A stretch of DNA of 64,000 bases. Source: Qipengyuania sp. ABI-127-1. Lineage in GTDB: Bacteria; Pseudomonadota; Alphaproteobacteria; Sphingomonadales; Sphingomonadaceae. Each line of letters starts with the position of its first letter. Positions within the stretch are counted from its first letter, which is position 1. The position numbers and the translations under genes are program-made. The DNA is taken from contig JALJCR010000003.1 in NCBI GenBank assembly GCA_022953095.1, forward strand, positions 372,001 to 436,000, in the 5' to 3' direction. The notes below the pieces were generated by a model, which was given only the letters and a program-made list of their open reading frames with translations, was not told the DNA's origin and made no database searches. Below, one piece after another: positions 1 to 8,739 of the stretch.

Positions 1-1618
1 CTTGGCGTTCGAAGACGAAGCTCTGACCGTAGGCGAAGACAACTGTGCGTTCGGGGTCAACGAAGCCGGTTGCATGGCTTTCGGCATGCGTACGTGCAGC
101 AGGAATACTGCGCGTGTCGCCCTTGTGGGTGAGCACCGCGTCGAGCACGCCCGGCGCGTTGAGGCGCAGACCGATGGGCAGGTCGTCGTGCTCCTCGGTC
201 TCGGCCAGTGCGACGAAGTCGGCAGCGGTCTGCCAGATCTCGGCATCCGCCTCGTCGGACGACACGAGCACATCGATCTTGGATTCGATGAAGCTGGTGT
301 CGAGATTGGCTTCCTCGAAATCCTCATCGCGCAGGCAATTGGCGATGAAGGCTGCGTTGGTCTTGACCGGCCATATCTCGACGCTTTCGGCGATATCGGC
401 GAGCTGGTCGATCGCCTCGGCGCGGGTCTCGCCCCAGACGACGAGTTTGGCGACCATCGGGTCATAGTAGGGCGAGATCATATCGCCTTCCTCGACTCCG
501 GTTTCGATCCGGCCTTCGACGCCTAGGTCGAAATGTTCGAGCTGTCCGGTTGAAGGCAGGAAGCCTCCGGTCGGGTCTTCGGCATAGAGGCGCGCCTCGA
601 TCGAATGGCCGTCGATGAAGAGTTCGTCCTGCGTGGCCGGGATCGGCTCGCCGCCCGCGACGCGTAGCTGCCATTCGACCAAATCGACCCCGGTGATTTC
701 CTCGGTCACCGGGTGCTCGACCTGGAGCCGGGTGTTCATCTCCATGAAGAAGATGCGGTCGGCGCGCAGGCCTTCGCTGGCGTCGGCGATGAACTCGATT
801 GTCCCTGCGCCCTCGTAATCGACCGCCTTGGCGGCGCGCACGGCGGCGGCGCAGATTTCTTCGCGGGTCGCCTCGTCCATGCCGGGGGCGGGGGCTTCCT
901 CGATCACCTTCTGGTGGCGCCGTTGCAGCGAGCAGTCGCGTTCGAACAGGTGGACGACATTGCCGTGGCTATCGCCGAAGACCTGCACCTCGATATGGCG
1001 GGGCGAGGTGATCCACTTTTCGAGCAGCACTTCGTCGTTGGAGAAGCTGGCCTTGGCCTCGCGCCGGCAGCTTTCGAGGCTCGCCTCGAAGTCTCCTGCC
1101 GCATCGACCTTGCGCATGCCCTTGCCGCCGCCGCCGGCGACCGCCTTGATCAGCACCGGGTAACCGATGGCGTCGGCCTCTTGTTTCAGCCGCTCGACCG
1201 ACTGGTCCTCACCCTCGTAGCCTGGAGTGACGGGTACGCCCGCCTCTCGCATCAGCTTCTTGGCGGCGTCCTTCAGGCCCATCGCCTCGATACTCGACGG
1301 CTTCGGGCCGACCCAAATGAGGCCAGCGTCGATGACTGCCTGCGCGAAGCCCGCATTCTCCGATAGGAACCCGTAGCCGGGATGGATCGCTTCGGCGCCG
1401 GTCTGCTTGGCCGCGGCGATGATCTTCTCGCCTACCAGATAGCTCTCCGCGGCGGGGGAGGGACCGATATGCACTGCCTCGTCGGCGCCGCGCACGTGGA
1501 GCGCCTTGGCGTCGGCATCCGAATAGACCGCGACGGTGGCGATCCCCATCTCGCGCGCGGTGCGGATGATGCGGCAGGCGATTTCGCCGCGATTGGCGAT
1601 AAGGAGCTTCTGGATCAT
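1..1618 (-). CDS. Acyl-CoA carboxylase biotin carboxylase (alpha) subunit, C-terminus outside window
   Basis: The first 539 residues are present; the gene runs off the left edge. It starts MIQKLLIANRGEIACRII, the standard opening of the biotin carboxylase domain. An ATP-grasp glycine loop (AGGGGKGM) lies near residue 160 and the signature MNTRLQVEHPVTE near residue 290, followed by the biotin carboxylase C-terminal domain. The family ATP-dependently carboxylates biotin and feeds an acyl-CoA carboxyltransferase. Full-length alpha subunits of propionyl-, methylcrotonyl- or generic acyl-CoA carboxylases are usually about 660-680 residues, so the biotinyl domain is expected beyond base 1. The substrate cannot be told from this fragment. 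It lies 127 bp downstream of crtB on the same strand, behind a palindromic repeat. Confidence 0.93.
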   Translation of the reverse strand, partial: MIQKLLIANRGEIACRIIRTAREMGIATVAVYSDADAKALHVRGADEAVHIGPSPAAESYLVGEKIIAAAKQTGAEAIHPGYGFLSENAGFAQAVIDAGLIWVGPKPSSIEAMGLKDAAKKLMREAGVPVTPGYEGEDQSVERLKQEADAIGYPVLIKAVAGGGGKGMRKVDAAGDFEASLESCRREAKASFSNDEVLLEKWITSPRHIEVQVFGDSHGNVVHLFERDCSLQRRHQKVIEEAPAPGMDEATREEICAAAVRAAKAVDYEGAGTIEFIADASEGLRADRIFFMEMNTRLQVEHPVTEEITGVDLVEWQLRVAGGEPIPATQDELFIDGHSIEARLYAEDPTGGFLPSTGQLEHFDLGVEGRIETGVEEGDMISPYYDPMVAKLVVWGETRAEAIDQLADIAESVEIWPVKTNAAFIANCLRDEDFEEANLDTSFIESKIDVLVSSDEADAEIWQTAADFVALAETEEHDDLPIGLRLNAPGVLDAVLTHKGDTRSIPAARTHAESHATGFVDPERTVVFAYGQSFVFERQ

Positions 1619-1653
1619 GTGGGCGGGTTAGTCCGCCGAGCGCGAAAAGAAAA

Positions 1654-1735
1654 CCGTTCGTGTCGAGCGTAGTCGAAACACATTGGCAGCCAGTATCTCG
1701 ACTGCGCGCTTTCGCGCCCCGCTCGATACGAGCGG
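1654..1735. repeat. Imperfect intergenic palindrome (REP-like element)
   Basis: The left arm (1654-1682, containing GTGTCGAGCGTAGTCGA) and right arm (1694-1735) are near-complementary. The right arm additionally contains a self-complementary insertion with a GCGC-GAAA-GCGC tetraloop hairpin. Such TCGAGCG/AGTCGA palindromes resemble repetitive intergenic palindromes of sphingomonads, but only this one copy can be seen here, so repetitiveness is inferred. It lies between the crtB stop and the carboxylase start and may act as a terminator or a folded 5' leader. Confidence 0.5.
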
Positions 1736-1745
1736 AGTCTTGCAG

Positions 1746-2687
1746 CTACCACCCGGCGACGGGCCGGAAATCGTGGCGGCTCCAGATGATCGGCTCTTGC
1801 GGGCCGCTGGGGCGGTTCCAGACCGCCTCGCCGAAAGCGGCGGCGATGTGCCACAGCTTTTCCGGCCCACTTACCCGTGTGCGTGTGTCCCATGCGACCT
1901 GCCCGCGCGTGAGGACCTTGCGCCCGATCGCCCCATAGATGCGCGCGGCGGCGAGCACCGCCCAGCGCTGGCGGAACCGCAGCCGTTTCGCGCCGAGTTT
2001 GGAAGCGGCTTCGTGCTTTTCCATCAGCGCGATCATGCGGGGCATCAGGCTGGCGAGCTTGAAACGGTTTTCGGGTAGCGCATGCTCGCCCTGTTCCCAG
2101 CCCATCTCGTCGAGCCAGACCTTGGGCAGATAGCAGCGCCCGGCCTGCGCATCTTCCACGATATCGCGCGCGATATTGGCGATCTGGAAGGCCAACCCCA
2201 GATCGCACGCCCGATCGAGCGTTTCGCCATCGTCCCGCGGCACGCCCATGATCCGGGCCATCATAATGCCGACCGCCCCGGCGACGTGATAGCAATACCG
2301 CATCATGTCCTGTTCGGTCGTGGGGCTCCAGCGCGTGGCGTCCAGCGCGAAACCGGCGATGACGTCGTTCGCTTCTTCCAGCGTCAGACCGCATTCGTGG
2401 GCGACGAGACCGAACGCATCGAAGGCCGCATCGGCGGTCGGTTGTTCCTCGAAGGCGCGCTTGGTCAGCACGCGCAGCGCCTGCACCCGGTCCTCCGCAT
2501 CCTTGGGTGTGCCCTGGTCGCCCAGCGGACCGCCCTTATCCTGATTGTCCGCGATATCATCGCAGCGGCGGCACCAGGCATAGAGCAGCCAACTGCGTTC
2601 GCGCGTGGCCTTGTCGAACAATTTCGAGGCGGCGGCGAAGCTGTGCGAGCCCTGCTCGATCGAATCGAGCGATTTCTCGACCAGCAT
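1746..2687 (-). CDS. crtB: Phytoene synthase
   Basis: 313 residues if started at MLVEKSLDSIEQGSHSF; an upstream in-frame alternative start would add 15 proline/arginine-rich residues that look like non-coding sequence. It condenses two geranylgeranyl diphosphates to phytoene, the first committed carotenoid step. Both aspartate-rich substrate/Mg motifs are visible: CDDIAD near residue 43 and NIARDIVEDAQAGRCYLP near residue 155. The length is typical of bacterial CrtB. It is the last gene of the crtY-crtI-LOG-crtB run, 77 bp after the LOG gene, so probably cotranscribed. No crtE or crtZ is in the window. Confidence 0.95.
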   Translation of the reverse strand: MLVEKSLDSIEQGSHSFAAASKLFDKATRERSWLLYAWCRRCDDIADNQDKGGPLGDQGTPKDAEDRVQALRVLTKRAFEEQPTADAAFDAFGLVAHECGLTLEEANDVIAGFALDATRWSPTTEQDMMRYCYHVAGAVGIMMARIMGVPRDDGETLDRACDLGLAFQIANIARDIVEDAQAGRCYLPKVWLDEMGWEQGEHALPENRFKLASLMPRMIALMEKHEAASKLGAKRLRFRQRWAVLAAARIYGAIGRKVLTRGQVAWDTRTRVSGPEKLWHIAAAFGEAVWNRPSGPQEPIIWSRHDFRPVAGW

Positions 2688-2764
2688 AGCCCGGTCCCGC
2701 CCGCCGCCGGCCCTGGCCGGGGTGGGCCGCAAATAGCGCGACGGGGCGAGAGGGCGGGGCTTGT

Positions 2765-3358
2765 TCAGAGGTCGTCCGCCTTCATCTGGAAGATCGGGGT
2801 GTGCGGCTGATAGGCGGCCATCCGGTCGAGCAGCCCTGCTAGACTGGTATCGTGGACCAGAATGCCCTGGTGGACGGGGCGGACGAACCCTACACTGGCC
2901 ATCTTGCGGTTGAAGGCGATCAATTCGTCATAGAAGCCGAAAGCGTTGAGCAGGCCGACCGGGTTGTTGTGATAGCCCAATTGTGCCCAGCTCATGGCCT
3001 CCCACAACTCGTCCATGGTGCCGACGCCGCCGGGAATGGTTATGAACCCATCGGACAAGTCGGTGAAGCGCTGCTTGCGCTCGTGCATGCCGCCGACGGT
3101 GTAAAGCTCGGTACAATCGTGATTGGCGACTTCGGAATGAGCCAGCGCATCGGGAATGACGCCGATCACCTCGCCGCCCGCTTCCAGTGCGCCGCGCGCG
3201 GTGGCGCCCATCAGCCCCAGCCGCCCGCCACCGTAGACGACACCGATCCCGTTTTGGGCAAGACCCTTGCCGACATCGTAGGCGAGTTGAATATAGCGCG
3301 GGTCATCCGGCGAAGCCGATCCGCAATAGATGGCAAGTCGTTTCATGTCGCGGCTCAT
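2765..3358 (-). CDS. TIGR00730/LOG-family Rossmann protein (cytokinin-activating-type phosphoribohydrolase)
   Basis: 197 residues; contains the LOG signature PGGVGTMDELWE near residue 112 and the conserved YGGGRLGLMG near residue 42. LOG proteins hydrolyse nucleoside 5'-monophosphates such as cytokinin ribotides or AMP to base and ribose 5-phosphate. The true substrate here is unknown. Its ATG overlaps the crtI TGA (3355-3358), so translation is coupled to carotenoid desaturase. A second start, MKRLAIYCG at 3346, is also possible and matches the usual family N-terminus. A role in carotenoid synthesis is not established; the position inside the crt operon is the notable point. Confidence 0.88.
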   Translation of the reverse strand: MSRDMKRLAIYCGSASPDDPRYIQLAYDVGKGLAQNGIGVVYGGGRLGLMGATARGALEAGGEVIGVIPDALAHSEVANHDCTELYTVGGMHERKQRFTDLSDGFITIPGGVGTMDELWEAMSWAQLGYHNNPVGLLNAFGFYDELIAFNRKMASVGFVRPVHQGILVHDTSLAGLLDRMAAYQPHTPIFQMKADDL

Positions 3359-4905
3359 ACCGCCAAATCCTCCAACATAAGTCCCGCAGTCGCCTTGGCG
3401 CTGCCTACCACGCCGGGAATACCGGCGCCGGGATGCGTCCCAGCACCGACGAGGTAGAAATTGTCAAGCACATCGTCGCGATTGTGCCCGCGGAACCAGG
3501 CGCTCTGCGTCAGCACCGGCTCCAGACTGAAGGCGCTGCCCATGTGGGCGTTGAGGTCCATCGCAAAATCGCGCGGCGCGTAGTGGAACTTGGTCACGAT
3601 CCGCGAATGGATATCGGGGATCAGGCGCCGCTCGAGTTCATCGAGGATGCGTTTCTCGAGCAGCGGACCCATCTCCTCCCAATCGACCGCCAGCTTGCCC
3701 ATATGGGCCACGGGCACCAGCGCGTAGAAGGTGCTCATACCCTCGGGCGCCATGCTGGCGTCGCTCACCGTCGGGTGGTGGAGATAAATCGAGAAATCCT
3801 GCGGCAGCACGCCGTGATCGTAAATATCTTCGAGCAGGCCTTTGTAGCGTGGTCCGAACAGGATCATGTGGTGCGGGATGCCCGGCCAAGTCCCCTCGAT
3901 CCCGAAATGGACCACGAACAGGCTGGGGCTGAAGCTTTTGCGCGACAGGCTGCGGGCGTAATCTGCGCCGCGCTTCGATCCTGAAAGCAGGTCCTTGTAG
4001 CTGTGCATGATGTCGGCATTGCTGGCGATCGCATCGAAGCGTTTGCGCCAGCCCGAATGGGTTTCCACCTCGGTCACATGCTTGCCCAGCGTGTGAATGT
4101 GGACCACCGGATCGTGCAGCCGCACGGTCCCGCCGATCCGCTCGAAATGCTTGACCATGCCGGCGATCAGGCGGTTGGTGCCGCCCTTTGCCCACCATAC
4201 GCCGCCATCCTTTTCCAGCTTGTGGATCAGCGCGTAAATGCTGCTGGTCTTCATCGGATTGCCGCCGACGAGCAGCGTATGGAAGCTCAGCGCTTCGCGC
4301 AGTTTCTCGTTCTCGACATAGCTCGAAACCATCGAATAGACGCTGCGCCAGGCCTGCTGTTTGGCCAGCGCAGGCGCGGCCTTGATCATCGACTTGAAAT
4401 CGAGAAACGGGACATGGCCGAGCTTGACATAGCCTTCTTCGTAGACGGCTTCGGAATATTCGAGGAAGCGCTGATAGCCCGCGACATCGGCGGGGTTGAG
4501 CTGCGCGATTTCGCGGAAAAGCTGTTCCTCGTCGTTCGAATAGTCGAACTGGGTGCCGTCGGGCCAGTGCAGGCGGTAAAACGGCATTACCGGCATCAGA
4601 TCGACGTCTTCGGCAATGTCGTGTCCGGTAAGCGCCCACAATTCCTTCAGGCAGTCGGGATCGGTGATGACCGTCGGCCCGGCATCGAAGGTGAACCCGT
4701 CCTGTTCCCAGAAATAGGCCCGACCGCCGGGTTTGTCGCGCGCTTCGACCACGGTAGTCTGGATACCGGCAGATTGCAGCCGGATGGCCAGCGCGAGACC
4801 GCCGAAACCGGCGCCGATCACGCAGGCGGTCTTGCCCGTGGCGACGGGATCGACGGGCTGTTCGCCGGAACCTGCGGCGGTGGGGGTGTTGAGTTCGGCG
4901 TTCAT
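3355..4905 (-). CDS. crtI: Phytoene desaturase (FAD-dependent)
   Basis: 516 residues. An N-terminal dinucleotide-binding motif VIGAGFGGLALAIRL starts near residue 29, and the carotenoid-desaturase C-terminal signature GAGTHPGAGIPGVVGSAK is present near residue 487. CrtI carries out successive desaturations of phytoene to neurosporene or lycopene. A good Shine-Dalgarno (GAAAGG) precedes the ATG at 4905. The start overlaps the crtY stop (TCAT at 4902-4905 on the plus strand) and its stop overlaps the LOG start. Members of this family of similar length make lycopene in sphingomonads; with crtY next to it lycopene is the likely product. Confidence 0.96.
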   Translation of the reverse strand: MNAELNTPTAAGSGEQPVDPVATGKTACVIGAGFGGLALAIRLQSAGIQTTVVEARDKPGGRAYFWEQDGFTFDAGPTVITDPDCLKELWALTGHDIAEDVDLMPVMPFYRLHWPDGTQFDYSNDEEQLFREIAQLNPADVAGYQRFLEYSEAVYEEGYVKLGHVPFLDFKSMIKAAPALAKQQAWRSVYSMVSSYVENEKLREALSFHTLLVGGNPMKTSSIYALIHKLEKDGGVWWAKGGTNRLIAGMVKHFERIGGTVRLHDPVVHIHTLGKHVTEVETHSGWRKRFDAIASNADIMHSYKDLLSGSKRGADYARSLSRKSFSPSLFVVHFGIEGTWPGIPHHMILFGPRYKGLLEDIYDHGVLPQDFSIYLHHPTVSDASMAPEGMSTFYALVPVAHMGKLAVDWEEMGPLLEKRILDELERRLIPDIHSRIVTKFHYAPRDFAMDLNAHMGSAFSLEPVLTQSAWFRGHNRDDVLDNFYLVGAGTHPGAGIPGVVGSAKATAGLMLEDLAV

Positions 4906-6089
4906 TGCGACCTTTCATGAACGAGCGGGTTGCCCTTGCCAAGCAGCGCCCGGATTGCGGCTGTAACAGCTACGGGCGGTTTGCCCGACAGGATGCGCAG
5001 CTTGTCCGCGAGCGTTGGACGCCCGGCATAGAAGCGTTCGACCAGCGGTTCGCGCAGGCGATAGAAGCGTTCGAACACGCGATATCGTTCCCCCGGCTTC
5101 GCGGCATCGAACAACATCCGTCCCAGCCGGCGATAGAAGCGGGTGGCGCGCCAGTGATCGTGGGCGCGCTTTTGGAACAGCGCGGCGATCTGGGGTCCCG
5201 GCCTCTCCGCCACGCGGGCCAGCGCCAGGGCATTGGCAACGGCGAAGGGCAGAGTGTAACTGGTCAGCGGATGCGTGAAGCCGCCGCGTGCCCCGGCGCG
5301 GACTATGCCAGCTTGGCCCAGGCCGCGGCGGTATGCGGTAAAGTCGCCGCCCGTGATTACCGGCAGGATTCCGGTTTCCCCGCCAAGAATGTTTCCCCGC
5401 CACCCCATTTCCTGGCAATAGCGATCGATCCGTTCCGACAGCACATCGCGATCGAGCACGGGGGCATCGGCGTAATAGGTGTCCTCTACGAAAAGCTCAT
5501 TCGCGGTCAGCGGCAAAGTATAGACGAACCGGTACGCGTCATGCTGCTTTACCCGCGCATCCATCACGATCGGACAGGCAAGCCCATGCGGGGTGTCCGT
5601 CCGCAGATGCCGTCCCATGAAGACCTGCCAACCGCCGTGCAGATGCGCGGAAGGTTCGAAATCGCGGCAATCGACCACGACCGGGGCGGCCAGGCTCGCG
5701 CCGTTTTCAAGTGTGATACCATCCGGCGTCAGTTCGACGGCGCGCGAATTGGTAAGGATCGCACCCTGCGGCAGTTCGCGGCGCAAAGTGGCGTCGAAAT
5801 CGCGGCTTGCAAGCGATCGATAGGTCGAGCCGAGGCGGCGCTCATGGCCCGGAAAGAAGACATCGTATCCGGCATCCCATTCGGTCTTTGCGAATGGGGC
5901 CAGCAGGGCAGCGCCATCATCGTCGAGATCGCTGGTGAACCAGCTCCACCGGTGATTCCCGCCAAAGGCATCGCCCGCTTCCACCAGGGCGATCCGCATC
6001 TGGGGATGGCCCTTGCTGACGGCCAGCGCGGCCAGCCCGCCTGCCAGCCCACCGCCCACGATGGCCATATCGATCGTGCGCCCGTTCAT
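4902..6089 (-). CDS. crtY: Lycopene beta-cyclase
   Basis: 395 residues. The N-terminal FAD-binding motif MAIVGGGLAGGLAALAV and the cyclase signature LFVEDTYYAD (near residue 217) identify the CrtY family, which closes the beta-ionone rings of lycopene. It is the first gene of the crtYI-LOG-crtB operon and is divergent from the outer-membrane gene at 6253. The 163-bp intergenic region therefore carries both promoters. The ribosome-binding site upstream of the ATG at 6089 is weak. The product together with CrtI and CrtB accounts for phytoene to beta-carotene; no hydroxylase or ketolase is visible here. Confidence 0.96.
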   Translation of the reverse strand: MNGRTIDMAIVGGGLAGGLAALAVSKGHPQMRIALVEAGDAFGGNHRWSWFTSDLDDDGAALLAPFAKTEWDAGYDVFFPGHERRLGSTYRSLASRDFDATLRRELPQGAILTNSRAVELTPDGITLENGASLAAPVVVDCRDFEPSAHLHGGWQVFMGRHLRTDTPHGLACPIVMDARVKQHDAYRFVYTLPLTANELFVEDTYYADAPVLDRDVLSERIDRYCQEMGWRGNILGGETGILPVITGGDFTAYRRGLGQAGIVRAGARGGFTHPLTSYTLPFAVANALALARVAERPGPQIAALFQKRAHDHWRATRFYRRLGRMLFDAAKPGERYRVFERFYRLREPLVERFYAGRPTLADKLRILSGKPPVAVTAAIRALLGKGNPLVHERSQ

Positions 6090-6252
6090 CGTGGTCAGGG
6101 CTTAGGGATGAAGTGCGGTTGCGGCAATCGCGTAGTTCCCGCCCTGGACCTAGTGCAGCCGAGTTTCGCCGCATTCGATATGGCAACAAAGGCGGGAACA
6201 TGACATTGTTACAAGTGTTGGACGACAAACAGGGAAATCCAAGGATATACTT

Positions 6253-7092
6253 ATGAAATCGATGCTCGCCGCCACCGGCTTGCTGGCGCTGCTGGGTGCT
6301 GCGCCCCTGCATGCACAAAATGTCGAGAACCTGCCCGCCGAAGAGGAAACGGTGTTCGATGGCGACTGGTTTTCCATTGGCGTGGGAGCTGTCTATTCGG
6401 CAAGCTACAACGGTTCTGACGACTATGTTTTCAGCCCGATTCCCATCGTGCAGGGGAAAATCGGCGGCGTGCGCATCAATCCGCGAGCGGGCGGGGCAGC
6501 CCTGGATTTCGTCAACGACCAGAGCGAAGGAGCGAAAATCTCGGCCGGGATCGCGGCGCGCCTCAATCGCAATCGTGCAACTCAGATCGAAGACACGGTG
6601 GTTTTGAGCTATGGCGAACTCGACACGGCTTTCGAGGTCGGCCCCAGTGTCGGGATCAGCTTTCCCGGCGTGATGAACCGCTTCGACAGTCTCAGTTTCA
6701 ATGTCGATACTCTGTGGGACGTTGCAGGCGCCCATGACGGCGTCGTTGTCAGGCCCATGGCGACATATTTCACGCCGCTCAGCCGCGGCATGGCAATCTC
6801 GCTTTCTGCCGGCGGCAGCTATGTCGACGACGATTATGCGCGATATTATTATTCCGTCCCTGCTGGCGGGGCATTGCCGCAATTTCAGGCCGAAGGGGGT
6901 TGGGACAGCGTCGGGGTGAACCTGCTCGCCGGGATCGATCTCAACGGCAATCTCGCCGATGGCGGTCTCGCACTGGTGGTGCTTGGCGGTTACTCGCGCC
7001 TGCTGGGCGATGCCAAGCAGACCCCCTTTACGTCCATTCGCGGTGATGCGGATCAATGGATGGGCGCCCTCGGGATCGGCTACACCTTCTAA
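6253..7092 (+). CDS. MipA/OmpV family outer-membrane protein
   Basis: 279 residues with a signal peptide ending near LHAQ (residue 22), then an amphipathic beta-barrel sequence with many aromatic residues. The motif SASYNGSDDYVFSPIPI and the terminal GIGYTF are typical of the MipA/OmpV family; the terminal phenylalanine is the outer-membrane insertion signal. Family members are scaffold proteins for murein synthesis or porin-like proteins, and the specific role here is unknown. A Shine-Dalgarno AAGGA is spaced 8 nt from the ATG. It is divergent from crtY and followed on the same strand by a monooxygenase gene. Confidence 0.88.
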   Translation: MKSMLAATGLLALLGAAPLHAQNVENLPAEEETVFDGDWFSIGVGAVYSASYNGSDDYVFSPIPIVQGKIGGVRINPRAGGAALDFVNDQSEGAKISAGIAARLNRNRATQIEDTVVLSYGELDTAFEVGPSVGISFPGVMNRFDSLSFNVDTLWDVAGAHDGVVVRPMATYFTPLSRGMAISLSAGGSYVDDDYARYYYSVPAGGALPQFQAEGGWDSVGVNLLAGIDLNGNLADGGLALVVLGGYSRLLGDAKQTPFTSIRGDADQWMGALGIGYTF

Positions 7093-7134
7093 CCTGGGAC
7101 CGTTCTGCCTTTTGATACGGATCAATGCATCGAT

Positions 7135-7177
7135 CTTCTCTCTCATGCGATGGTTTCGCGCGAGAGAGGAGAGGTTG
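7135..7177 (+). promoter_or_regulatory. Leader hairpin that can sequester the monooxygenase ribosome-binding site
   Basis: CTCTCTC (7138-7144) is perfectly complementary to GAGAGAG (7162-7168), with a nested GCGA/TCGC stem inside. The downstream arm is part of the Shine-Dalgarno (GAGAGGAGAGG) of the gene starting at 7178. The pairing would occlude the ribosome-binding site. That the fold forms or regulates anything is inference. Confidence 0.4.
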
Positions 7178-8731
7178 ATGAACATTGTCGGCAATATAGA
7201 GAGCGATACGGCGATCCATGTGGACGTGCTGATCGTGGGGGCTGGAATTTCGGGGATTGGCTCTGCCTATCACTTGCAGGAGCAGTGCCCTTGGGCGCGT
7301 TACGCCATCCTGGAGATGAAAGACACGTTCGGGGGCACCTGGGATACGCACAAATATCCCGGCGTGCGGTCCGACAGCGATCTCTACACCTTCGGTTATC
7401 GCTTCAAGCCCTGGGTCGGCGCGCCGATCGCCAGTGCCGGGGAGATCCTCAAATATATGGGCGAGGTGATCGAGGAGAACGGCATCGGCGAGCATATCCG
7501 CTACGGCCACCGCATCACATCCTGTGCCTATGCGCGCGATACCGGCCTCTGGACCGTCACGGCGACCCGGCTGGAAGACGGTGCCGAACTGACCTTCACC
7601 TGCAATTTTCTGTGGATGTGCCAAGGCTATTACGATCACGAAAACCCCTATCTCCCGCCCGAGTGGCAGGAAAAGGGGCTCGGCAACTTCCAGGGTGATT
7701 TCGTCCACGCGCAGGAATGGGACCCGGATTACGATTACGAAGGCAAGCGGATCCTCGTGATCGGATCGGGTGCTACCGCGGCCACCGTGGTTCCGGCCTT
7801 TGCCGAAAAGGCCGCGCATGTGACTATGTTGCAGCGCTCGCCGACCTATTTCTTCTGCAGCGAAAACAAGAACGAACTGGCCGACCGTCTGCGCGAAATC
7901 GGTGTCGACGAGCCGACCGTGCACCGCATCGTGCGCCAGCAGATCATGTACGATCAGGATCAGCTTACCCGTCGCTGCCAGAAAGAGCCCGATGTTGTGT
8001 TCGAGGAACTCAAGGAACTGGTGCGCGCCTTCACCGGCAAGCCCGATTTCGAGTTCGAACCGCATTTCACACCGAAATACCGGGTCTGGCAGCAGCGCCT
8101 GGCATTCTGCCCGGACGGCGATGTCTTCAGGGCGGCGGTCGATGGCAATCTGACCGTGGTGACCGATACGATCGAGCGCTTTACCGAGACCGGTGTCACG
8201 ACCTCTTCGGGCGAGGAGATCGAAGCAGACCTTATCGTTGCCTGTACCGGGTTCAACCTGCTGGTCATGGGCGGCATTCCGTTCACGGTCGATGGCGAAC
8301 GTGTTGATTGGTCGGACACGGTAACCTACCGCGGGATGATGTTCACCGGCGTTCCGAACATGGCATGGGTGATGGGCTATTTCCGCGCGAGCTGGACCTT
8401 GCGCGTCGACATGATGGGCGATTTCGTTTGCGGGATGCTCAACCACATGCGGGACAGGGGCGTCGACCGTGTCGAAGTGCAGTTTCGGCCAGAGGACCAG
8501 GAAATGGACATTCTGCCCTGGATCGAGGCGGAGAATTTCAACCCCGGATATCTGATGCGCGGGCTCGATGCGATGCCTCGGCGCGGCGACAAATCCGAGT
8601 GGCGACACAATCAGGATTACTGGCGCGAGCGTGAGGAGATCCCCCAGATTTCCTATGACGCGCCCGAGTTCGTCTATTCCGGCGAACGATCGATAGGCAC
8701 GAAGAAAAAGGAGCAGGCGATCCCCGCCTGA
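7178..8731 (+). CDS. FAD/NADPH Baeyer-Villiger-type monooxygenase
   Basis: 517 residues starting MNIVGNIESD behind a strong GAGGAGAGG ribosome-binding site; the reading frame stays open 219 bp upstream but that part overlaps the previous gene. Two Rossmann motifs are visible (VLIVGAGISGIG near residue 18 and VIGSGATAATVVP near residue 192), as is the Baeyer-Villiger fingerprint FQGDFVHAQEWD, which fits FxGxxxHxxxW[P/D] exactly. The family inserts oxygen into ketones or oxidises sulfur/nitrogen compounds. The substrate is unknown. It is followed after 8 bp by a small membrane-protein gene, likely cotranscribed. A paralogue lies at 27865-29373. Confidence 0.92.
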   Translation: MNIVGNIESDTAIHVDVLIVGAGISGIGSAYHLQEQCPWARYAILEMKDTFGGTWDTHKYPGVRSDSDLYTFGYRFKPWVGAPIASAGEILKYMGEVIEENGIGEHIRYGHRITSCAYARDTGLWTVTATRLEDGAELTFTCNFLWMCQGYYDHENPYLPPEWQEKGLGNFQGDFVHAQEWDPDYDYEGKRILVIGSGATAATVVPAFAEKAAHVTMLQRSPTYFFCSENKNELADRLREIGVDEPTVHRIVRQQIMYDQDQLTRRCQKEPDVVFEELKELVRAFTGKPDFEFEPHFTPKYRVWQQRLAFCPDGDVFRAAVDGNLTVVTDTIERFTETGVTTSSGEEIEADLIVACTGFNLLVMGGIPFTVDGERVDWSDTVTYRGMMFTGVPNMAWVMGYFRASWTLRVDMMGDFVCGMLNHMRDRGVDRVEVQFRPEDQEMDILPWIEAENFNPGYLMRGLDAMPRRGDKSEWRHNQDYWREREEIPQISYDAPEFVYSGERSIGTKKKEQAIPA

Positions 8732-8739
8732 GACAAAAG

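Noticed and set aside
615..1366. Long open frames on the plus strand opposite the biotin carboxylase
   Set aside because: They lie entirely antisense to a clear conserved gene and carry no recognisable domain, as expected from high-GC sequence.
6959..7177. N-terminal extension of the 7178 monooxygenase frame
   Set aside because: It overlaps the coding sequence of the MipA/OmpV gene in another frame, lacks family similarity, and a strong ribosome-binding site supports the start at 7178.
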